64,000 nucleotides of DNA from Mycobacterium sp. 852002-51163_SCH5372311. Its GTDB lineage: Bacteria > Actinomycetota > Actinomycetes > Mycobacteriales > Mycobacteriaceae. This document shows positions 7,834 through 15,505 of this stretch, one piece after another; position 1 is the stretch's first letter, and the number at the start of each line of letters is the position of its first letter. The position numbers and the translations under genes are program-made. The DNA is taken from assembly GCF_001667115.1 (NCBI RefSeq), contig NZ_LZIJ01000020.1, forward strand, positions 21,090 to 85,089, given 5' to 3'. The notes under the pieces are model-generated. The model was not told the DNA's origin. It made no database searches and worked only from the letters and a program-made list of their open reading frames with translations.

Positions 7834-8997
7834 TCACTCGAAGGCGAGGACGCCGCGAATGTTTCTGCCCGCGCGAAGGTCTTTCATGGCCTCGTTGATG
7901 TCGTCGAGCTTGTATTTCTGGGTAACCAGCTCGTCGAGCTTTATCAAGCCCGCCTCGTACATCGACAGTAGTTTCGGCATGGCTTCGCGCGGGTTCATCT
8001 CGCCGTAGAGCACGCCTTTGAAGGTTTTGCAAGAACTGACCATGTCGCCGAGGAGCATCGGCACCATCATGTCGGTGAGTTTCGCCATCCCGGTCAATAC
8101 ACAGGTACCGCCCTTGCGCAACAACATCATCGCCATCAACACCATGTCCGCGGGCACAACCCCGGGGGTGAGAACGACGCGGTCGGCCATCACACCCCAG
8201 GTGATCTCCTTGACGAGTTCCAGTGCGGCACCGGTGTCCGCAGCGGTGTGGGTGGCACCGAACGTCGGTGCGACCTCCCGTTTGAACTCGTTGGGGTCCA
8301 CGGCGACGATGTGCTTGGCGCCCGCGACCTTTGCGCCCTGCACGGCGTTCATGCCGATTCCGCCGACACCGACCACGACGACGGTGTCGCCCATTTCGGT
8401 ACCTGCTGCCACCGATCCCGACCCGAACCCTGTTGTCACACCGCAGGACACCAGCGATGCTGCCTCCAGGGGGATCCAGTCATGGACTTTGACCAGCGAG
8501 CGCTCCGATGCCACCACGTACTCGGAGAAGGTGCCGACCTGCATCATCGCCATCAGGTCTTCGTCTCCGAGGTGGCGTCGCCGAGTGCCGTCGGTCGTCA
8601 TCGCCTTGCTGTAGATATCGGCTCCCACGTCACACAGGTAGGTGTGGCCGGTGGCGCACCATCGGCAGTTGCCGCAGGCGGGCAGGAACGAGACGGCGAC
8701 GTGGTCACCGGGTTTCAGCGTCGTGACACGTGGGCCGACCGCTTCGACGACGCCGGAGCCCTCGTGGCCGCCGAGCATGGGGAACCATTCGGGCACCGGA
8801 AGTCCGGAGGCCCGCATCATCTCTTCCATCTCCGCGGTCGGAACACTGTCACCGGTGTAGAAGTGCTCGTCGGAATGGCAGACCCCCGCGTAGGCCATCT
8901 TGACCAGAACTTCGCCGGCGCGCGGCGGATCGAGTTCTATTTCGGTGACTTGCCAGTCCACACCCACACCGCGCAACACCGCTGCCTTGGTCTTCAT
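7834..8997 (-). CDS. NDMA-dependent alcohol dehydrogenase (zinc, class III-like)
   Basis: The product is 387 residues of the zinc MDR superfamily. Catalytic zinc ligands are visible as C40-HSDEH, GGHEG (His78-Glu79) and SCGV (Cys185). The structural zinc set is C108, C111, C114 and C122 (CGNCRWC then LC). The NAD fold GVGGIG is at about 210-215. The long insert around SVPTAEMEEMM is characteristic of the actinobacterial NDMA-dependent group, which holds NAD(H) tightly and uses a carrier such as mycofactocin rather than free NAD. It probably oxidizes an alcohol made by a P450 of the island to an aldehyde. Directly upstream is a deleted aldehyde dehydrogenase. Confidence 0.9.
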   Translation of the reverse strand: MKTKAAVLRGVGVDWQVTEIELDPPRAGEVLVKMAYAGVCHSDEHFYTGDSVPTAEMEEMMRASGLPVPEWFPMLGGHEGSGVVEAVGPRVTTLKPGDHVAVSFLPACGNCRWCATGHTYLCDVGADIYSKAMTTDGTRRRHLGDEDLMAMMQVGTFSEYVVASERSLVKVHDWIPLEAASLVSCGVTTGFGSGSVAAGTEMGDTVVVVGVGGIGMNAVQGAKVAGAKHIVAVDPNEFKREVAPTFGATHTAADTGAALELVKEITWGVMADRVVLTPGVVPADMVLMAMMLLRKGGTCVLTGMAKLTDMMVPMLLGDMVSSCKTFKGVLYGEMNPREAMPKLLSMYEAGLIKLDELVTQKYKLDDINEAMKDLRAGRNIRGVLAFE

Positions 8998-9023
8998 CGC
9001 GTCTCTTTCGTCGGAGCGTCGGC

Positions 9024-9125
9024 TCAGGACGCCGGCCAGCCGAGAGTCTTTGTCTCAGTGCAGATCTCGGTCTCGGATTCGACGAGCATGCCGTGGATCA
9101 GCATTCGCGATTTGTGGTTCACCAT
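9024..9125 (-). pseudogene. Aldehyde dehydrogenase remnant with internal deletion (33 codons)
   Basis: A 33-codon frame starts at an ATG (9125) that overlaps the stop of the upstream SDR gene (ATGGTGA), the usual coupling in an operon. Its first 18 residues (SRMLIHGMLVESE) look like the N-terminus of an aldehyde dehydrogenase. Its last ten (ETKTLGWPAS) look like the C-terminal tail of the same family, which often ends E(T)KT-x-x-W. The catalytic core of about 450 residues is missing, as expected after one in-frame deletion. The identification rests on two short matches and is an inference. It lies where an aldehyde dehydrogenase would be expected, between the SDR and the alcohol dehydrogenase. 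Confidence 0.55.
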
Positions 9126-9919
9126 TGCCGGAGTTCCTTCACTGCGCCGGAGGCACGCGGGGCCAGCGTCAGGTGGGGAATGAAGCTGCTGGCGCCGCAG
9201 CGGATGACGGCGTTGACGACTTCGGTCAGATGTTCGTGGTCAACCAGACCGCCCAACATGTACTTGTTCTCCATCCAGTACTTGATGGCCGACTCTAGAA
9301 CGCCAGGATCCCAGCTCTTGTTGAACTCGGTCTGGGCGTCGCCCGTCCCGCCCAGGCTGTCACCCACGGCGAGACGGGTGAAACCGATCTCCGGATGTTC
9401 GATGCGCCACGCTTCGACGAGCTTGTCCAGCGCCCCCTTGGTAACCGCGTACGCCCCGAGCATCGGCCACGGAGTCGTGTAGGAGGCACTCAGTGACGAC
9501 AGGTATACGGCGGAGCCCGCCGCCGCGGTCAGGTGTGGCGCCGCCGCCGCGGTGACGAGCGAGGCACCGGTGACATTGGTGGCGAACAATTGCGCCCATT
9601 GCTCCGCGGTCACGTCGCGCAGTGGCGCCAGCACGCCCATGCCGGTCGTGTACACGAGGGCGTCGAGGCCACCGAGCGTGTCGACCACCTGGCTGATCGC
9701 CTGCCGGCAACTGTCGTTCACGGTGACATCGCAGGCGACGGCCACCGCGCCGTTGCCCGCTTGCCTGGCGGCGTCGACCAACCTGTCATATCGACGCGCC
9801 AGCAAGGCGACACGTGCACCCCGGTGAGCGAGCCCGGTGGCGATGCAACGGCCAAGACCGGAGGACGCGCCGACGACGGCGACCCGTAATGGTCCGTTCT
9901 CAGACATCGAGTCTGGCAC
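9119..9919 (-). CDS. Short-chain dehydrogenase/reductase
   Basis: The product is 266 residues. The coenzyme motif GASSGLG is at residues 17-23, and the catalytic group is Ser141-144 (YLSSLS), Tyr157 and Lys161 (YAVTK). The usual NNAG is replaced by YTTGMG, a modest deviation. The C-terminal part is long enough for a full classical SDR. It is the first gene of a minus-strand operon with the aldehyde dehydrogenase remnant and the NDMA-alcohol dehydrogenase. A TGAGAG-N5-TTATCA site lies 34-50 bp upstream. Presumably it reduces or oxidizes a hydroxyl/keto group of the island's substrate; specificity unknown. Confidence 0.85.
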   Translation of the reverse strand: MPDSMSENGPLRVAVVGASSGLGRCIATGLAHRGARVALLARRYDRLVDAARQAGNGAVAVACDVTVNDSCRQAISQVVDTLGGLDALVYTTGMGVLAPLRDVTAEQWAQLFATNVTGASLVTAAAAPHLTAAAGSAVYLSSLSASYTTPWPMLGAYAVTKGALDKLVEAWRIEHPEIGFTRLAVGDSLGGTGDAQTEFNKSWDPGVLESAIKYWMENKYMLGGLVDHEHLTEVVNAVIRCGASSFIPHLTLAPRASGAVKELRQW

Positions 9920-9952
9920 TGACGGCTAGCATCGGGCTCCTTGCAGAGAGGT

Positions 9953-9969
9953 TGAGAGTGAGGTTATCA
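9953..9969. promoter_or_regulatory. TGAGAG-N5-TTATCA operator-like site upstream of the SDR operon
   Basis: An imperfect inverted repeat (TGAGAG-tgagg-TTATCA), 34-50 bp upstream of the 9919 start. It closely resembles the 23336-23352 site (TGAGAA-tgacg-TTATCA), including the spacer, and is one of seven related sites in the island. Confidence 0.45.
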
Positions 9970-10050
9970 GCTACGCAGAGGCACTATTCTGATTTATGAA
10001 AATACACATTTCCATCCCTAGGGCGGCCGCCGGTGGCCGGGGCCAAATGA

Positions 10051-10683
10051 TCACCGCCCCGACACTTTTGGGTCTTCGATGGCGAATGCGAGCAGGAGCC
10101 GGTCGAGGATCTTGGCGGCCCGACGGCGCGCCCTGGTCGGATTCGCGGCATGCGCCACCAGAAGCGAGGCCTCCTCGAGCGCCGCGACGAGCATGTGCGT
10201 CAGCTCTCCGACTGGTTGGTCGTCGATGACCCCCTCGGCGATCGCCTCGCGGACCACGTCGTTGATGAGGGCGATGCTGTTGCCCTCCTGGATTTCACGC
10301 AGGGTCTGCCAGCCCAGTACCACCGGCCCGTCGATGAGGATTACCCGCTGCACGGCGGGTTCTTGTGCCGCTTCGAGAAACCCGTGCAGCCCGCTCGTGA
10401 GCCGCTCCCACGGATCCGCCCCCGGCGGGGGAGCGGCGATGGACCGAAGCGTGAGGTCGTTCTCGACGTCTTCGAAGACGGCCCGAAACAGCTCGGCCTT
10501 GTCCTTGAAGTGGTGGTAAAAAGCACCGCGGGTGCCGACGCCTGACTTCGTCACGAGGTCGCCGATGCTCGTATTGAAGAATCCGCGTTCCACGAACAGT
10601 TCTCGGCCCGCATCGATGAGGTCGCGACGGGTCTTCTCGCCGCGGGCGCGCCGATCGTCGTCCGCGCCACCGCGCTTCGCCAT
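10051..10683 (-). CDS. TetR-family repressor (TetR1)
   Basis: The product is 210 residues from the ATG at 10683. Eight more codons are open upstream, but MAKRGGADDDRRARGEK is a normal basic TetR leader. The HTH lies at about residues 38-60 (SIGDLVTKSGVGTRGAFYHHF) and is followed by KDKAELF, typical of TetR. The ligand domain is helical. It is divergent from the binding-protein gene at 10731, with a CAACAT-N9-ATGTTG palindrome between the two starts. That palindrome resembles two others at 13005-13047, so TetR1 is the best candidate regulator of those promoters. The ligand is unknown, perhaps a CoA ester or the molecule bound by the 10731 protein. Confidence 0.9.
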   Translation of the reverse strand: MAKRGGADDDRRARGEKTRRDLIDAGRELFVERGFFNTSIGDLVTKSGVGTRGAFYHHFKDKAELFRAVFEDVENDLTLRSIAAPPPGADPWERLTSGLHGFLEAAQEPAVQRVILIDGPVVLGWQTLREIQEGNSIALINDVVREAIAEGVIDDQPVGELTHMLVAALEEASLLVAHAANPTRARRRAAKILDRLLLAFAIEDPKVSGR

Positions 10684-10697
10684 GCCGACGATCGTAT

Positions 10698-10718
10698 CAA
10701 CATTCAAACTGTATGTTG
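10698..10718. promoter_or_regulatory. CAACAT-N9-ATGTTG palindrome between TetR1 and the sensor gene
   Basis: Perfect 6-bp arms (10698-10703 and 10713-10718) in the 47-bp space between two divergent starts. An extra direct copy of TATGTTG follows at 10719-10725. It agrees with the 13005 and 13027 palindromes in 14 and 15 of 21 positions when aligned end to end. Confidence 0.6.
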
Positions 10719-10730
10719 TATGTTGCCGCT

Positions 10731-11888
10731 ATGGGAGACGACGAGGTACGCGCATACGGTTCGGTCGCTCCGTTGAAAGTCGGCTTGCTCAACGACTATC
10801 CGACCACCGGTGACACAGACAATGACACAAACAATGACACCGTCGACGCGCTTCGGCTGGTGATGGACGAAGCGCTTTCCTCCGGACTGCTCGACCGGCC
10901 GATCGAACTCGTCACGCGCAACGTGGTCGGCCTGCCCAACGGCACATACCTTGCGGTCGAACGCGCCTTCGACGAGCTCGTCGCGGAGGGTTGTCTGGCC
11001 ATCTACGGGCCATGGGTATCGGACAATGTGGTGCCACTGCGTTCCCACGTCGAAGCCACCGCCCGGGTTCCGATCCTCACTCTCTCGGGGTCGGAGGGCG
11101 CGCTCGGCGACTGGTGCTTCGCGCTGAACAACGGCTCGATGGCCGAGGAGCCGGTGATGTTGGCCGCCGTGATGATCGGCGATGGCCGCTCGCGGATCGC
11201 CATTGCCCACGAGTCCTCCCTGATCGGCAAGGAGTATCTCGCCTTCGCTCAAAAGGCATACGGCGCAGCGGGTTTGAAGGTCGTTGCCACCGTGGAGATA
11301 CCCCAGGTGGAAGCAGACAAGTCCAACGCGGTCACCGCGCTGCGCGCATCGGAGCCCGACGCGGTCGTCCATGTCGGGTTCGGGCACGGCCTGTGGGGCT
11401 TCACAGATGCGCTGCTGGCCGCGGGCTGGGATCCGCCGCGGTACACGACGACGGCTTTCGAAATGGCCCATATCAGTGCGGAGTGGAGGCGGCACCTGTC
11501 AGGCTGGGTCGGTCTGGACAGCTACGACGAGCGCAATATCGTCGGGCAGGCCTTTCTCGGCCGCTTTGAGGCGCGATATGGTCGTCGGCCGGCGCACTCG
11601 ATGCCGGGCCTGTCCCACGACGCGGCCACCGTGATCGTGCGTGGCCTCGCCGCCGCGCGCCCGCTGACCGGAGAGGGCGTGAAGAACGGTATGGAGCAGG
11701 TGAAGCTCGTGCCGGCGGCCAGCGGCGCGCCGGGAACGTTCCTGCGGTTCGGTCGGTTCATCCGGCAGGGCTGGATGGGTTCGGACTACCTTGTGGCCCG
11801 GCGGGTGCTGCCCGACGGCAGCGCACACGTCTTCCACGCGGCGCCCAGCGATCACCTCGCACGCGCGGTCGCTCACACCTCAAGCTAA
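10731..11888 (+). CDS. Periplasmic-binding-protein-fold ligand sensor, no signal peptide
   Basis: The product is 385 residues of the type I (Leu/Ile/Val-binding, AmiC-like) fold: VGLLNDYPTTGD at the N-terminus, IYGPWVSDNVVPLRS, PILTLSGSEGALGDWCF, then IAIAHESSLIGKEYL and AVVHVGFGHGLWGF. There is no signal peptide or lipobox; the N-terminus MGDDEVRAYGSVAPLKVG is polar. No permease or ATPase gene is nearby. It is therefore better read as a cytosolic sensor, like AmiC, or an orphan subunit, than as a transporter component. A D-T-N-D-rich stretch at about residues 32-42 comes from a short DNA repeat. The last 9 bp overlap the convergent gene. Confidence 0.7.
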   Translation: MGDDEVRAYGSVAPLKVGLLNDYPTTGDTDNDTNNDTVDALRLVMDEALSSGLLDRPIELVTRNVVGLPNGTYLAVERAFDELVAEGCLAIYGPWVSDNVVPLRSHVEATARVPILTLSGSEGALGDWCFALNNGSMAEEPVMLAAVMIGDGRSRIAIAHESSLIGKEYLAFAQKAYGAAGLKVVATVEIPQVEADKSNAVTALRASEPDAVVHVGFGHGLWGFTDALLAAGWDPPRYTTTAFEMAHISAEWRRHLSGWVGLDSYDERNIVGQAFLGRFEARYGRRPAHSMPGLSHDAATVIVRGLAAARPLTGEGVKNGMEQVKLVPAASGAPGTFLRFGRFIRQGWMGSDYLVARRVLPDGSAHVFHAAPSDHLARAVAHTSS

Positions 11889-12953
11889 TTGGATCGCGCC
11901 GAACACCGGCGCGGTCACAATGCCTGGCGGTTGGGCAAGCACGTCAGGAATGGCACGAACCGCGCACATTGCGATCATTAGGTGGCCTGCCATGGCGTGC
12001 CGGCCCGTCGGCATCTGAGTGTCTGACCCCACGTCGAGCTGGAGTTCGAAGCTCGGCTCCCCTTTGATGACCGCGCGGATCAGCGGCGCCTTCTCGCCGG
12101 GCGCCAGCGGTGCCATGCCCCACTGGGGAAGGTCGCGGGTGAGCACCCACTCTTCGTGGATGGCCAGCAGCGGACGCCCCGACCAATGACCGACCCACGA
12201 GAACCGCTGCCCGACAACCGCTCCCGCCTCGATCGTGCCGGCGAGGACCTCGATATCGTAAGGCAGCGTGGTCGCGTCGACCGCCACGTCGATGTGCGAC
12301 AGACTGATCCCGAGGACGTCGGCGGTGGCATTGAGCGCCTGGCGGTAGGCCATGTCCAGCTTCTTGATGATCGGGGAATCGTCCCTGACGTCCTCGGGTG
12401 GCCGCCCCATGCCCATCAGGTCGACCAGCATCGGCCGACTGTCGACGGCGGAGACGTCGGTGGCCTCATACAGGTCGATCCGGTCGATCGTCTTGCTCAG
12501 TCCGGTCACGGTCGCGACGAGCCGCTCGAACATGAACCCAGGGTTCTCCCCGGCGGCGTGGAACCGTGTTCCGCCACGGCGGCAGGCCTCGGCGAACGCC
12601 GACTGGGTTTCCGCGCCGTAGGTGGGCAGGTGGTTGTAGGACGTCGTGGTGATGACCGTGCTGCCGGCCGCGAGCAGGCGGCAGATGTCCTCGGCGTTGG
12701 TGTCGACGGCGTGGGCCTTGCTGGCCGCGTGCACGACGACATCGGCGCCCACGGCGATGATCTCGTCCTTGACGGCCGTGGCGATCACGCCCGTCGTCGG
12801 CGGCAGCCCGCACAGCGCGCCGGCGTCGAGGCCGGCTTTGGCCGCGTCGTACACCAGCACGCCCACCAGCTGATAACGGGGATTCTCAATAAGCTCCTGC
12901 AGGGCGGCGCGGCCGACCGCACCGGTCGCCCATTGCGCGACTCGAATAACCAA
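11880..12953 (-). CDS. DapB-like NAD(P)-dependent dehydrogenase (first of three)
   Basis: The product is 357 residues from a TTG at 12953. GGAG lies 7-8 bp upstream and the start gives MVIRVAQWATGAVGRAAL, so the Rossmann motif ATGAVGRA begins at about residue 8. The longer frame to 13007 adds a low-quality leader that would overlap the operator. The fold is that of dihydrodipicolinate-reductase-like proteins, the group annotated as amine dehydrogenases such as 2,4-diaminopentanoate dehydrogenase. Substrate unknown; lysine synthesis is unlikely since three copies lie in this island. Divergent from the P450 at 13071, with two palindromes between them. Confidence 0.75.
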   Translation of the reverse strand: MVIRVAQWATGAVGRAALQELIENPRYQLVGVLVYDAAKAGLDAGALCGLPPTTGVIATAVKDEIIAVGADVVVHAASKAHAVDTNAEDICRLLAAGSTVITTTSYNHLPTYGAETQSAFAEACRRGGTRFHAAGENPGFMFERLVATVTGLSKTIDRIDLYEATDVSAVDSRPMLVDLMGMGRPPEDVRDDSPIIKKLDMAYRQALNATADVLGISLSHIDVAVDATTLPYDIEVLAGTIEAGAVVGQRFSWVGHWSGRPLLAIHEEWVLTRDLPQWGMAPLAPGEKAPLIRAVIKGEPSFELQLDVGSDTQMPTGRHAMAGHLMIAMCAVRAIPDVLAQPPGIVTAPVFGAIQLA

Positions 12954-13004
12954 TCGAATGCTCCAGGTTGCGCTTTCGCGAGTGTTTCGGGCTACTGGTC
13001 GCTT

Positions 13005-13047
13005 CAACCTACATCATGTAGGTTTGCAACCGACAAGATGTAGGTTG
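13005..13047. promoter_or_regulatory. Two tandem 21-bp palindromes between the DapB-like and P450 genes
   Basis: Site 1 has perfect 9-bp arms AACCTACAT and ATGTAGGTT around one base (13006-13024). Site 2 (13028-13046, AACCGACAA-G-ATGTAGGTT) is the same with two mismatches in the left arm. Extended to 21 bp, they agree in 17 positions and lie 22 bp apart, two helical turns. They fit a TetR dimer pair controlling both divergent promoters. Confidence 0.7.
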
Positions 13048-13070
13048 ACCGACCGTATGGGAGGCGGCGC

Positions 13071-14309
13071 GTGGGGGAGCCGACGGTTACCGACGATATC
13101 GATCGGCGCATCCGCGAGGCACAGGAGAAGTTCAACGCCGGCATGGGCGCCGACGGCGATGCGACCCCATACCCGCTGCTGCGCGAACTGCGCGCGAAGG
13201 CGGCCGTCCACCCGGGCTGGCCGGAGATGGGCGTTCCCGCGGGCGGGCCGGACGGCAAGCAGACGTTCACGGCGTACTCGTTCGACGCCGTCAAAGGCGT
13301 TTTCACTGACAACATCACGTTCAGCACCCGGATCTACGAGGACATGGTGCGGCCGCTGCAGGGCCCGACGATCTTGGAAATGCAGGAGCCCGAGCATGCC
13401 ACCTACCGCAGGCTGCACGAATTCGCCTTCGCCCGCTCGTCGATGAAGCGTTGGGACACCGAGCTTGTCGGGCCCCTCGTCGATCGCACGATCGCGAAAT
13501 TCCGCGACGACAAGCGTGCCGATTTGGTCGATGCGGTCTTCATGCCCATTCCCGTACGGATCATCGCGGCCCTGCTCGGGCTGCCCGAGTCCGACATCGG
13601 GGAGTTTCACCGGCTGGCCATCGACTTGCTGGGCTTTCGCGCCGACATGGCAACCGCGATGGAAGCGTCGGCAGCGATGAAGGAATACTTCGTCGGAGTG
13701 CTTGCCGACCGGCGCGAGTCGCCGAAAGACGATATGGTGACCATCCTGTCGCAGGCCGAGATCGACGGCGTCAAGATGTCGGACGAGCAAATTTACGGGT
13801 TCATGCGCAATCTGCTGCCCGCAGGTGCGGAGACCACGTCTCGATCGACCGCCAGCCTCGCATTCGGACTGCTGACCCACCCCGACCAACTCGACGCGGT
13901 GCGTGCCGACCGTAGCCTGTTGCCGCAGGCGATCGAGGAGGGCATCCGGTGGGAGACGCCGCTGTTGAACTTCATCCGCGAAGTCAGCACCGACACCGAA
14001 TTCTTCGGGGTCCACATCCCGAAGGGATCGACGATGATGGTGAACCTGGGTAGTGCCAACCATGACGAGACGCGCTGGGAGGACGCCGAGTCATTCAACA
14101 TCTTCCGGGAACGCAAGCCGCACATCGGGTTCGGCCACGGCGCACACGTGTGTCTGGGAATGCACTTGGCCCGCCTGGAGAGCATCAAGATCTTCAATGC
14201 GCTGCTCGATCAATTGCCGGGGTTGCGCCTCGACCCCGACGCCGCACCGCCGTATGTGAGCGGCACGATGTTCCGTTCGCCGCCGCATCTCGATGTGGTG
14301 TGGGATTGA
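13071..14309 (+). CDS. Cytochrome P450
   Basis: The product is 412 residues, a soluble bacterial-length P450. The I-helix oxygen-activation motif AGAETT is at 251-256, the K-helix ExxR at EGIRW (290-293), and the haem loop FGHGAHVCLG at 354-363 with Cys361 as thiolate ligand. The GTG start follows GGGAGG. It is a monooxygenase that needs ferredoxin and reductase, neither of which is in this window. It shares a divergent promoter with the DapB-like gene and is followed 24 bp later by an AveC-like membrane protein. I infer an initiating hydroxylation of a hydrophobic substrate. The CYP family cannot be assigned here. Confidence 0.93.
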   Translation: MGEPTVTDDIDRRIREAQEKFNAGMGADGDATPYPLLRELRAKAAVHPGWPEMGVPAGGPDGKQTFTAYSFDAVKGVFTDNITFSTRIYEDMVRPLQGPTILEMQEPEHATYRRLHEFAFARSSMKRWDTELVGPLVDRTIAKFRDDKRADLVDAVFMPIPVRIIAALLGLPESDIGEFHRLAIDLLGFRADMATAMEASAAMKEYFVGVLADRRESPKDDMVTILSQAEIDGVKMSDEQIYGFMRNLLPAGAETTSRSTASLAFGLLTHPDQLDAVRADRSLLPQAIEEGIRWETPLLNFIREVSTDTEFFGVHIPKGSTMMVNLGSANHDETRWEDAESFNIFRERKPHIGFGHGAHVCLGMHLARLESIKIFNALLDQLPGLRLDPDAAPPYVSGTMFRSPPHLDVVWD

Positions 14310-14333
14310 TGAGACTGCCCGACATGCTGTGAC

Positions 14334-15398
14334 ATGACGAAGACCGTTAACACTGGTAGGGATTCGGATTTCGCCGAGCCGGTTGAGGCAGGCGGTTCGC
14401 TTACGTTGTCCCGGGTGTGTTGGGGACTCTTCGTCATCGGCTACCTGATCTTCGCCGTTGTGACCGTCGCGAGCATGCAATCGGGCACTCAAGGGGACCT
14501 CCGGACCACCAACCCAAACCCGGGTCCGGCGCCCTATCCGGCGTTCCTCGGTTTCGATAACTGGCCGCTGGCAGTCTCTCTCAGCTCCATTCCGATGGGG
14601 ATCGGCTTAATCGCAACGCTGGTGTGGCTCTCGGTGCGACAGCGCAAGATGCACTGGACGGCGGTGATCGCGTTCGCCGGCCTGATCACCGGCGCGCTAG
14701 ATCCGCTCGCCAACTGGGCGACGTTCGCGATCTTCGACCCGCGCATGCTGCACTTCCCGCTGTCATGGCCATATGTGAACATCGCGCCGAATCTAGAGCC
14801 CGCGCTGTCCTTCCTCGGGGGTTATGCGGCTTACTACCTCCTGACCGGAATGGGGATATCGCAGCTGCACCACCGATTTTTGGATCCGATGGTTCGGCGC
14901 ACGAGTTGGCTTGCGCGCCATCGTCTCATCGGCGTCTTCCTCGGCGCGTTCGTCATTGCCATACCGCTCAACGGGATCGTCCAATTCGCCTGGATGAAAT
15001 TCGGCATCTTCTACTACACCGAGGCGGTCGGGCCGACGCTGCGGATCGGCCATATCCATTTGCCGCTCATCATGGCGGTGTACGACTCGTTCATTTTCGC
15101 GATGGTCGCCGTCATGTGCGTCCGCGACGACGACGGTGAGTTGGTAATGATCAACCGTATCGGCCGCCGGCTACCGGCGGGACCGGGTCGCAGCACGGTC
15201 ACGCTGACTCGCCAGCTTCTCGTCTCGGCTTCGGTGGGCCTCGTATCGTTCGGCATACCGCTGGCGGTGCTGTCTGGGCTGCGGGCTGCGGGACTGTCCG
15301 AACCCGCATACGAACAGAACCCGTATCCGACCGTCAAGGTGTACGACCCTTACGGGCACCTGGAGAAAGCGGGCAAACCGGGACCCTTCTCCAGGTAA
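14334..15398 (+). CDS. AveC-like (spirocyclase family) integral membrane protein
   Basis: The product is 354 residues with about seven hydrophobic segments (for example LFVIGYLIFAVVTVASM, VIAFAGLITGALDPLANW, LIGVFLGAFVIAIPLNG). The inner pattern (DPLANWATFAIFDPRMLHFP, YPAFLGFDNWPL) resembles mycobacterial proteins annotated in the AveC spirocyclase family. AveC acts in avermectin spiroketal formation; the activity of mycobacterial relatives is unknown. It follows a P450 and precedes a DapB-like gene, so it may act on a P450 product. The family assignment is from memory of similar sequences, hence the moderate confidence. Confidence 0.55.
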   Translation: MTKTVNTGRDSDFAEPVEAGGSLTLSRVCWGLFVIGYLIFAVVTVASMQSGTQGDLRTTNPNPGPAPYPAFLGFDNWPLAVSLSSIPMGIGLIATLVWLSVRQRKMHWTAVIAFAGLITGALDPLANWATFAIFDPRMLHFPLSWPYVNIAPNLEPALSFLGGYAAYYLLTGMGISQLHHRFLDPMVRRTSWLARHRLIGVFLGAFVIAIPLNGIVQFAWMKFGIFYYTEAVGPTLRIGHIHLPLIMAVYDSFIFAMVAVMCVRDDDGELVMINRIGRRLPAGPGRSTVTLTRQLLVSASVGLVSFGIPLAVLSGLRAAGLSEPAYEQNPYPTVKVYDPYGHLEKAGKPGPFSR

Positions 15399-15505
15399 GC
15401 CTTGCCGATGTTCGCTCGGTTTTGGATATGCACTTGAGTCAGAGGCGCGTTGGTGCGCTCCGAGGAGCGCAGAGTCTAAGCGCTCGCAACGGGAGGTAGT
15501 GAATC

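Noticed and set aside
11880..13007. The longer start of the first DapB-like gene at 13007
   Set aside because: It would place coding sequence on the 13006 operator and adds an atypical leader; the TTG at 12953 has GGAG upstream and a family-like N-terminus.
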